8,964 bases of DNA from an uncultured Clostridia bacterium (lineage in GTDB: Bacteria; Bacillota; Clostridia; Christensenellales; Borkfalkiaceae). The first letter of the stretch is position 1, and each line of letters begins with the position of its first letter. The stretch covers positions 1 to 8,964 of the forward strand of contig CAJOMM010000022.1 in assembly GCA_905235765.1 (NCBI GenBank). The letters are read 5' to 3'. The notes beneath the pieces are model-generated. The model saw only the letters and a list, made by a program, of their open reading frames with translations, did not search any database and had not been told where the DNA came from. Made by a program: the position numbers and the translations under genes. Positions 1 through 5,859 of the stretch are shown one piece after another.

Positions 1-1784
1 TTTACTATGTCTTTTACTATCGTCTTTGGAATAATTCCGTTCTTTTTGTTGTATTCGTCCTGAATACGCCTTCTCCTTTCGGTTTCGTCTATCGCGCGGC
101 GCATACTGTCTGTAACGACGTCCGCATACATAATTACCCTGCCTTCGGAATTTCTCGCCGCTCTCCCGACAGTCTGAATAAGCGACGTTTCACTGCGCAA
201 AAACCCCTCTTTGTCGGCGTCTAAAATAGCCACGAGTTTGACTTCCGGTAAATCCAGCCCTTCCCTCAAAAGGTTTATACCGCAAAGCACGTCGAACTCT
301 CCGCTCCTTAATCCCGACACTATCTCTATCCTTTCCATAGTGTCTATATCGCTGTGCAGATACCTCACCTTTACGCCGTGTTCTTTTAGGTATTCCGAAA
401 GGCTTTCCGCCATTTTTTTGGTAAGGGCGGTAATAAGCACTCTGCCGCCGTCCTTTACGGTTTTATTGATTTCCGAAAGAAGATCGTCTATCTGATTCTT
501 CGTGGGGCGAACGGATATTTCGGGATCGAGAAGCCCCGTCGGACGAATAAGTTGTTCCACGATTTGCCCTGCCTGCTCCCTTTCGTAATTCGCCGGCGTC
601 GCCGAAACGCATATCATCTGTCCTACCCTTTCGTCAAATTCATTGAATCTTAGCGGTCTATTGTCGAACGCCGATTTCAAACGAAAACCGTATTCTACGA
701 GCGAACTTTTTCTCGACCTGTCCCCGTTATACATCGCGCCTATCTGCGGTATCGTCATATGCGATTCGTCTATAAATACGATAAAATTATTCGGGAAATA
801 ATCTAATAGGGTAAACGGCGGATCGCCTACGTTTCTGCCGTCGAAATATCTGCTGTAATTTTCAATACCCTTGCAAAAGCCTATCTCTTTTATCATTTCC
901 ATATCGTAATCCGTGCGTTGATTAAGCCTTTGCGCTTCCAATAGTTTTCCGCTTTCGTTGAAAAACCTTACTTCGTCTTCTTTATCCCGTTCTATCGCGG
1001 CGAGAGCGAAAGAAAGTTTTTCGCTGCCGACAGCGTAGTGGCTGGCAGGAAATATTACCGCATGTTTAAGTTCGGACACAACCTTGCCCGAAACGAATTC
1101 CACCTCGCAGATTCTTTCCACTTCGTCGCCGAAAAATTCCACTCTTATGAAAATTTCCGTGTTGGACGCCGGGAAAATATCCACGATATCCCCTCTCGCG
1201 CGAAACGTAGAACGGGTAAAATCTATATCGTTTCTGGAATACTGTATCCCGATAAGTTTTCTCATAAGTTCGTCGCGCTCAATAGCGTCGCCGGGACGGA
1301 TAGACACGGCAAGTCGGTAATATTCTTCGGGTGCGCCGAGACCGTATATACACGAAACGGAAGCGACGACTATCGTATCCGACCTCTCGGAAAGAGAACA
1401 GGTCGCAGAGTGGCGCAGTTTATCTATTTCGTCGTTTATTGCGAGATCTTTTTCAATATACGTATCTGTACTCGGAATATACGCTTCAGGCTGATAATAA
1501 TCGTAATAGGACACGAAAAATTCTACCCTGTTTTCCGGGAAAAAAGAACGAAATTCGTTGCAAAGCTGCGCGGCAAGCGTTTTGTTGTGCGCTATGATGA
1601 GAGCAGGTCTGTTGACGTTTGCTATTACGTTCGCCATCGTGAAGGTCTTTCCGGAACCGGTAACGCCCAAAAGCACTTGCGTACGCAGTCCGTCGTTAAT
1701 TCCTTCCGTAAGAAGTTTTATGGCCTGCGGCTGATCCCCGGTGGGTTTGAATTTGGAAACCAACTTAAAATCTCTGTATTCCAT
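1..1784 (-). CDS. uvrB: Excinuclease ABC subunit UvrB (C-terminus cut by window edge)
   Basis: UvrB is the damage-verification helicase of nucleotide excision repair: it receives damaged DNA from UvrA and recruits UvrC. The 594 visible codons show a Walker A GVTGSGKT at residues 40-47, the damage-probing beta-hairpin beginning YDYYQPEAY at about 94-102, the DESH box at 339-342, SATP at 394-397, LREGLDLPEV at 506-515 and helicase motif VI QTVGRAARN at 537-545. All match the family closely. The reading frame is still open at base 3. With the family's usual length of about 650-670 residues, roughly 60-80 residues are missing, including the C-terminal UVR domain that contacts UvrC. The ATG at 1782-1784 follows a strong GAAAAGGAGG site and lies about 40 bases from the predicted transcription start. 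The gene is divergent from the thioesterase. Identity is nearly certain. Confidence 0.98.
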   Translation of the reverse strand, partial: MEYRDFKLVSKFKPTGDQPQAIKLLTEGINDGLRTQVLLGVTGSGKTFTMANVIANVNRPALIIAHNKTLAAQLCNEFRSFFPENRVEFFVSYYDYYQPEAYIPSTDTYIEKDLAINDEIDKLRHSATCSLSERSDTIVVASVSCIYGLGAPEEYYRLAVSIRPGDAIERDELMRKLIGIQYSRNDIDFTRSTFRARGDIVDIFPASNTEIFIRVEFFGDEVERICEVEFVSGKVVSELKHAVIFPASHYAVGSEKLSFALAAIERDKEDEVRFFNESGKLLEAQRLNQRTDYDMEMIKEIGFCKGIENYSRYFDGRNVGDPPFTLLDYFPNNFIVFIDESHMTIPQIGAMYNGDRSRKSSLVEYGFRLKSAFDNRPLRFNEFDERVGQMICVSATPANYEREQAGQIVEQLIRPTGLLDPEISVRPTKNQIDDLLSEINKTVKDGGRVLITALTKKMAESLSEYLKEHGVKVRYLHSDIDTMERIEIVSGLRSGEFDVLCGINLLREGLDLPEVKLVAILDADKEGFLRSETSLIQTVGRAARNSEGRVIMYADVVTDSMRRAIDETERRRRIQDEYNKKNGIIPKTIVKDIV

Positions 1785-1788
1785 AAAA

Positions 1789-1798
1789 CCTCCTTTTC
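1789..1798 (-). promoter_or_regulatory. uvrB ribosome binding site
   Basis: On the minus strand this reads GAAAAGGAGG, followed by TTTT and the ATG at 1784. The near-perfect Shine-Dalgarno complementarity fixes the uvrB start, although the 4-base spacer is slightly short. Confidence 0.85.
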
Positions 1799-1829
1799 TT
1801 ATTTATATCAAGTATGTTCGAGTAAGTAA

Positions 1830-1858
1830 ATTATATATCAACGGAACGTAAAAATCAA
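1830..1858 (-). promoter_or_regulatory. Sigma-A-type promoter of uvrB
   Basis: On the minus strand, a -35 TTGATT (1853-1858) is followed after exactly 17 bases by a consensus -10 TATAAT (1830-1835). Transcription is predicted to start near 1823, giving a leader of about 40 bases before uvrB. This is one of the two best promoter matches in the window. Confidence 0.8.
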
Positions 1859-1897
1859 GTTTTTATGATAGCGTGTTTTTATAGCAATTTTTCAAAA

Positions 1898-1910
1898 TTT
1901 ATGTTAAAAT
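1898..1910 (+). promoter_or_regulatory. Probable extended -10 promoter of the thioesterase gene
   Basis: The stretch TTTATGTTAAAAT contains an extended -10 element (TGt-TAAAAT, hexamer at 1905-1910). No good -35 is visible 16-18 bases upstream. The predicted start near 1917 would leave a leader of only about 10 bases before the ATG at 1927. The identical 13-mer occurs upstream of argS on the other strand. This is a tentative call. Confidence 0.4.
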
Positions 1911-1926
1911 AAAAAGGGTGAACGAT

Positions 1927-2445
1927 ATGAAAGTAGTTAAGAAACAGAAAAACAGCAGAAATTGTATTATTTGCGGTATGGAGAACGCTTTGGGCGTTCA
2001 GGCGCCGTTTTACAATATGGAAGACGGCTCCGTAGGAAGTTTATTCTCATTTAAAAGCGCGCATCAAAGTTACCCCGGAAGAACGCACGGCGGCATGATT
2101 TCCGCCTTTTTAGACGAAATTGCAGGGCGCGCGCTTTGGGTAAAATCCGCAAACATCTACGGCGTTACGACGACTATGAACGTTACGTTCAGAAAACCCG
2201 TACCTTACGAAACTCCGCTTATCGCCCGAGGCAAAATATTAAGCGAATCGTCTATGTTCTTTTCGGCAATAGCCGCGATTTACGATTCGGACGGAACACT
2301 CCTCGCAGAATGTTCCGCAAGATACGTCAAGCTTACACCCGAAAAAACGTTTGATAAATCTGTTCACGAGGACGAGGAGATGTGTTACGACGTTAAAGAC
2401 GGAGTAACGGAAATAAATTTTCCTTTGGATAAATCTTTCGAATAA
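1927..2445 (+). CDS. PaaI-family hotdog-fold thioesterase
   Basis: This is a 172-residue single-domain protein of the hotdog thioesterase superfamily, which hydrolyses acyl-CoA thioesters in the cytoplasm; the substrate cannot be read from sequence. The catalytic signature RTHGGMISAFLDEIAG spans residues 52-67, with H54-G55-G56 and the acidic D63-E64 on the central helix. The following strand TTTMNVTFRKPVP is typical of the family. An N-terminal CIICG (C13, C16) resembles the Cys-x-x-Cys-Gly opening seen in a subset of PaaI-like proteins. The final 30 or so residues are acidic and lack recognisable motifs. I chose the ATG at 1927 because AAGGGTGA lies 5 bases before it; an in-frame GTG at 1918 falls inside that Shine-Dalgarno and is less likely. 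The gene stands alone, divergent from uvrB and convergent with rho, so context gives no pathway clue. Confidence 0.88.
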   Translation: MKVVKKQKNSRNCIICGMENALGVQAPFYNMEDGSVGSLFSFKSAHQSYPGRTHGGMISAFLDEIAGRALWVKSANIYGVTTTMNVTFRKPVPYETPLIARGKILSESSMFFSAIAAIYDSDGTLLAECSARYVKLTPEKTFDKSVHEDEEMCYDVKDGVTEINFPLDKSFE

Positions 2446-2467
2446 AATCAATAAAAACCAACGCTTT

Positions 2468-2513
2468 AAAAGCGCCGCAAAATCTGTAGTTTTACCGATT
2501 TTGCGGCGCTTTT
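2468..2513. terminator. Bidirectional intrinsic terminator between thioesterase and rho
   Basis: Bases 2468-2484 (AAAAGCGCCGCAAAATC) pair perfectly with 2497-2513, giving a 17-bp stem with a GC-rich core around a 12-base loop. The plus-strand 3' side ends in a run of T, and the minus-strand 3' side does too because the left arm begins with A residues. The hairpin sits 22 bases after the thioesterase stop and 18 bases after the rho stop, so it is placed to end both convergent transcripts. Confidence 0.9.
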
Positions 2514-2531
2514 TAACGGATTACTCTTATT

Positions 2532-3947
2532 TCAGATTTTTTCTTTACCGTACAGTTTCATCCAAACGTCAAGTTTTTCGATGAGATCCTGATTGTTTTT
2601 GGTCTTTTTCATCATTTCGATCAAGCTGTCGGTGGCGTCGGGCCTTTCCGATAAAACCTTCCTGAGTTTGAATACTGCCGCCGATTCTTTGTCGGTAAGC
2701 AACAATTCGTCTTTCCTCGTGCCGGACTTATAAAGGTCTATCGCCGGGAATATCCTCTTTTCCGAAAGTTCGCGAGACAAATGTATTTCCATATTGCCGG
2801 TACCTTTGAACTCCTCGTAAATCACGTCGTCCATACGGCTGCCGGTGTCAATAAGCGCCGTGGACAGAATCGTTAAACTTCCGCCGTTTTCTATATTCCT
2901 CGCCGCGCCGAAAAACCGTTTCGGCCCTTGCATAGCGTTTGGATCCAAGCCCCCGGACAACGTTTTTCCGGAACTCTCTATCGTGTTGTTATAAGCCCTC
3001 GCAAGTCTGGTCAACGAATCCATCAGTATAACTACGTTCTGACCTACTTCGACGAGCCTTTTCGCGCGGTTTATAACGAGTTCCGCTGCGCGGATATGGT
3101 GCTCCGGATTTTCGTCGAAAGTTGAGAACACCACTTCCCCTTTTACGCTCCTTTTCATATCGGTAACTTCTTCAGGGCGTTCGTCTATAAGCAAAAGTAT
3201 AAGTTTTACGTCCGGATAATTTTTCTCTATAGACTGCGCTATCATTTTAAGAAGCGTGGTTTTACCCGTTTTGGGCGGCGCGACTATAAGTCCCCTTTGC
3301 CCCATCCCGAGCGGCGCGAAAAGATCCAGACACCTTATAGATATTTCTCCTTGATTTTCGGAATTTTCAAGGCGAAGTCTTTGCGTGGGATAATAAGGAA
3401 TAAGGTCGTCGAAAACGGTGCGTCTCAAAAACAGCGCCGGATCGAGATCGTTTATTTTCAGCACGGATTTAAGCGCTGCCGATTCCGCATCTCTTTTAGG
3501 AATTGCAGTAGCTTTTACCTTATCGCCTCGACGAAGATTGAATTTCTTTATGTTCTGCGCGGAAACGTACACGTCTTCTCGAGAATTTTCGTAATTGTTC
3601 ACCCTTAAAAATCCGTAGCCGGAAACGTGCTGTTCGAGTACGCCTTCCACCACGAGTTCTTCCGCCGCAGCGCTGTCCCCGAATTTTAAGTTGCGCCTCT
3701 CATTGTTATTGCCGTAATCTTCTACTACAGTATACGGCGACAGGTCTACGTTTAATTTTGGCGCGCGCCCCAACCTGTTCGTTTCAATCGGCGCAAGAGT
3801 TCCGGCTTGAATAGCGAGAATATCCGTTATCAAATCTTCCTTCTTTTTTGCCGCAGGCGCTTTTACGCCGAGGACTCTGCCTATTTCGCGCAGAGTCGAT
3901 AAAGGCAAATTATCGAGTTCTTCCGCCGTGAAATTTTTGAATTTCAT
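2532..3947 (-). CDS. rho: Transcription termination factor Rho
   Basis: Rho is the hexameric RNA-dependent ATPase helicase that loads on nascent RNA and dissociates RNA polymerase. In order, the 471 residues show an N-terminal Rho_N helical domain (about 1-45), a linker (about 50-95), a cold-shock-like RNA-binding domain (about 98-150, with GYGFLRV and DVYVS) and the RecA-type ATPase domain. The last carries Walker A APPKTGKTT (223-231), IDERPEE (254-260), Walker B VVILMD (305-310), the Q-loop region SSGKTLSGG (325-333) and the R-loop/helix PKRFFGAAR (342-350). It is about 50 residues longer than the 419-residue E. coli protein, mainly because of the charged linker. It is the last gene of the argS operon. 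Its AAGGAG ribosome binding site overlaps the TAA of the preceding flavoprotein gene, which suggests translational coupling. No promoter of its own is evident. Identification is secure. Confidence 0.98.
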   Translation of the reverse strand: MKFKNFTAEELDNLPLSTLREIGRVLGVKAPAAKKKEDLITDILAIQAGTLAPIETNRLGRAPKLNVDLSPYTVVEDYGNNNERRNLKFGDSAAAEELVVEGVLEQHVSGYGFLRVNNYENSREDVYVSAQNIKKFNLRRGDKVKATAIPKRDAESAALKSVLKINDLDPALFLRRTVFDDLIPYYPTQRLRLENSENQGEISIRCLDLFAPLGMGQRGLIVAPPKTGKTTLLKMIAQSIEKNYPDVKLILLLIDERPEEVTDMKRSVKGEVVFSTFDENPEHHIRAAELVINRAKRLVEVGQNVVILMDSLTRLARAYNNTIESSGKTLSGGLDPNAMQGPKRFFGAARNIENGGSLTILSTALIDTGSRMDDVIYEEFKGTGNMEIHLSRELSEKRIFPAIDLYKSGTRKDELLLTDKESAAVFKLRKVLSERPDATDSLIEMMKKTKNNQDLIEKLDVWMKLYGKEKI

Positions 3948-3952
3948 AAATT

Positions 3953-3959
3953 TCTCCTT
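3953..3959 (-). promoter_or_regulatory. rho ribosome binding site overlapping upstream stop codon
   Basis: On the minus strand, TAAGGAGA runs into AATTT and then the rho ATG. The TAA is the stop codon of the flavoprotein gene (3958-3960), so ribosomes ending there sit on the rho initiation site. Confidence 0.8.
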
Positions 3960-5175
3960 ATAATTTATGGTTTATATATCCGTTTTTTATGTCTTTCGCC
4001 GCAGCCATGCCGGAAACGAAAGCAAACGTCAAGTTATACCCTCCGCATTCGCCGTCAACGTCAAGCGCCTCCCCGACGATATAAAGCCCTTTTTTAAGTT
4101 TGCTTCTATATGTTTTAGAATCTATATCTGCCGTCGAAATGCCGCCTTTGGTTACTTGCGCATAGTTAAACCCGAGCGTCCCCGTTACGTTGACGCGGTA
4201 ATTCTTTACTGCGTGCGCGAGGGTGTTTCCGTCGAAACTCTTCACCGTCCTCGTTATCGCCTGTCCGAGTTTTTTATTAAGTATGCCTGTGAATATGTCC
4301 TCTTTACCGATTATTTTGGCTTTTAATCTTCTTTCTATCTCTCTGGCAATAACGTCTTCCCCGATTTCCGGTAAAAACTCCGCAACGACGACGGGACTTT
4401 CGGCGGTTACGGCTTTATCGGATATCTGAAAGACCGCGTTTCCCGAAATTCCGTATTCGGTAAAAAGTATATCCCCCGACGCGGATTTTAAGAACTTATC
4501 TCTATCAAAAAGTGAGAGTTTTGCCCTTTCTTTTACGCCGTTTAACCCTTTTATGGCGGCTTTTTCCGTTTTAAGCTGCACTAAAGACGGATAAAGCTTT
4601 GTCGTTTTATGCCCGAATTTTTCCGCCAATGCGTATGAAGTTCCGTCCGTTCCGAACTGACTTCCGGCCTTTCCTCCGAAAGACAAGACGACGTTCTCCG
4701 CCATAAACTTGTTTCCGTTCTGCGATGTTACTTGAAAAACGCCGTTCCTGTCGGAAACTTCCACGACCTTTTCCCCGAATAAAATTTTTGCGTTTTTAGC
4801 AGCGAGATAATATCTTAAAATATCTGTAACCGAATTCGCTTGCATAGACATGGGATATATCCTGCCGTTTTTTTCGGTAACCGTCAAAACGCCGAGCGCA
4901 TTAAGATATTCTATAAGCCGCGCATCTTCGTAGTTACGAATAAATTGCGCGACGAATCTTTCGTCTCCGGAATAATTTTTTTCAGACACGCAAGCGTTTC
5001 CGATATTCCCTTGACCGTTTCCGCTCGCCGAAAGTTTTTTCAATAAGCGGTCGTTCGCTTCCAAAATCAATACGTCCTCGGAAGAAAACGGCGCGGCTCC
5101 CGAAAAAATTTCCAAAGCGCAAGCAACGCCGGAGGCTCCGCCCCCGATGATAATAACTTTATATTTTTCTTTCAA
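3958..5175 (-). CDS. BaiN/HI0933-type FAD-dependent oxidoreductase (TTG start)
   Basis: This 405-residue cytoplasmic flavoprotein belongs to the HI0933/BaiN-like family (often named aminoacetone oxidase family FAD-binding enzyme or NAD(P)/FAD-dependent oxidoreductase); the physiological substrate is not known for most members. Residues 5-16 form the dinucleotide-binding beta strand and glycine loop, with GGGASG at 11-16. The acidic LILEAND (36-42) would contact the FAD ribose. The family-specific loop appears as SGNGQGNIGN at 51-60, and the C-terminal signature VGEALDVDGECGGYN spans 367-381. Length is normal for the family. The start is a TTG at 5175: no ATG fits, and AAGGGAG (5183-5189) is 7 bases upstream. 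It lies between the phosphatase (26-base gap) and rho in one operon. Family assignment is firm, but the reaction is not. Confidence 0.92.
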   Translation of the reverse strand: MKEKYKVIIIGGGASGVACALEIFSGAAPFSSEDVLILEANDRLLKKLSASGNGQGNIGNACVSEKNYSGDERFVAQFIRNYEDARLIEYLNALGVLTVTEKNGRIYPMSMQANSVTDILRYYLAAKNAKILFGEKVVEVSDRNGVFQVTSQNGNKFMAENVVLSFGGKAGSQFGTDGTSYALAEKFGHKTTKLYPSLVQLKTEKAAIKGLNGVKERAKLSLFDRDKFLKSASGDILFTEYGISGNAVFQISDKAVTAESPVVVAEFLPEIGEDVIAREIERRLKAKIIGKEDIFTGILNKKLGQAITRTVKSFDGNTLAHAVKNYRVNVTGTLGFNYAQVTKGGISTADIDSKTYRSKLKKGLYIVGEALDVDGECGGYNLTFAFVSGMAAAKDIKNGYINHKL

Positions 5176-5182
5176 TGGGTTT

Positions 5183-5189
5183 CTCCCTT
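5183..5189 (-). promoter_or_regulatory. Ribosome binding site selecting the TTG start of the flavoprotein
   Basis: The minus strand reads AAGGGAG followed by the 7-base spacer AAACCCA and TTG. Nothing else in frame nearby could start the conserved N-terminal beta strand, so this site decides the non-ATG initiation. Confidence 0.8.
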
Positions 5190-5201
5190 AAAATTTGGGA
5201 A

Positions 5202-5858
5202 TTAAGGTATCAGTTTAAGTAAATCTGAAGGTTTTTCGGCAAAAACTTTAGCGCCGGCTTTCACAAGCTGTTCTTTGGTTCGGTTTCCCCAAAGCACTGC
5301 TATACCGTTCGTTTCGGCGTTCAACGAAGTCAGAACGTCCGTCTCTCCGTCGCCTACAAAATAGCAGTTTTCGGGAAGAACGTCAAATTCTTTGAGAATG
5401 CTTAAAGTAGCCGTTTTGTCCGGCTTGCATTTTACCCCGTCTCTTTCGCCTATTATTTTATCGATTTTAATATCTTTTAAGTATATCGAGCACACAAGGT
5501 CCGCAGTGGTCTGCGGTTTGTTGGAAAGTATCGCAATTTTATATCCGCGACCTGATAGTTCTGTTATTACTTCTGAAATACCGTCAAAAGGTTTGGTGTA
5601 CAGGCTTGCGCACGAGTTATATTTCTCGTTGTAATACCGAACTCCTTCTTCTAATTCTTTCTCGGTAGGTTTTACCCCGACGGATAATAATGCGTCTTTT
5701 ACAACGCGTCTTGCGCCGTTACCTATTATACGTTTTACTTCTTCCTCGGACAACGTCTTATACCCGTAATGAGATAGCATAAGATTGACGTTTTCCGCTA
5801 TGTCTTTTAATGAATCTATTACCGTGCCGTCTAAATCGAATATTACCGCTTTATTCAT
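5202..5858 (-). CDS. HAD-superfamily phosphatase, Gph/phosphoglycolate phosphatase-like
   Basis: This 218-residue protein is a subfamily IA haloacid dehalogenase-type phosphatase. These enzymes form an aspartyl-phosphate intermediate and need Mg2+. Motif I is FDLDGT at 7-12, with nucleophile D8 and acid/base D10. An alpha-helical cap (about 15-85) follows. Motif II is LSNKP with S112, motif III is CKPDK with K145, and motif IV is VGDGETD at 168-174, with metal ligands D170 and D174. All catalytic residues are present. Similarity in length and motifs to Gph suggests phosphoglycolate or a related small phosphate monoester as substrate, but substrate cannot be settled from sequence. The ATG begins one base after the argS stop (TAA-T-ATG), so the two are almost certainly co-transcribed and probably translationally coupled; only a weak AGAAGAG lies upstream. 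Confidence 0.9.
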   Translation of the reverse strand: MNKAVIFDLDGTVIDSLKDIAENVNLMLSHYGYKTLSEEEVKRIIGNGARRVVKDALLSVGVKPTEKELEEGVRYYNEKYNSCASLYTKPFDGISEVITELSGRGYKIAILSNKPQTTADLVCSIYLKDIKIDKIIGERDGVKCKPDKTATLSILKEFDVLPENCYFVGDGETDVLTSLNAETNGIAVLWGNRTKEQLVKAGAKVFAEKPSDLLKLIP

Positions 5859-5859
5859 A

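Noticed and set aside
211..495. Plus-strand open frame within the uvrB region
   Set aside because: It is antisense to the conserved helicase domain of uvrB and is Ser/Leu/Ile-rich, as expected for a shadow frame; no homology is recognised.
1038..1829. Long plus-strand open frame (263 codons) antisense to uvrB
   Set aside because: It lies opposite the highly conserved uvrB N-terminus, has no recognisable motif or convincing ribosome binding site, and its composition (rich in Arg, Tyr, Phe) is what the complement of uvrB codons gives.
1918..1926. GTG at 1918 as thioesterase start
   Set aside because: The GTG falls inside the AAGGGTGA Shine-Dalgarno that is ideally spaced for the ATG at 1927; the extra three residues carry no conserved feature.
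3967..4326. Plus-strand frame of 119 codons opposite the flavoprotein gene
   Set aside because: The minus-strand protein has clear family motifs across this interval and the plus frame has none.
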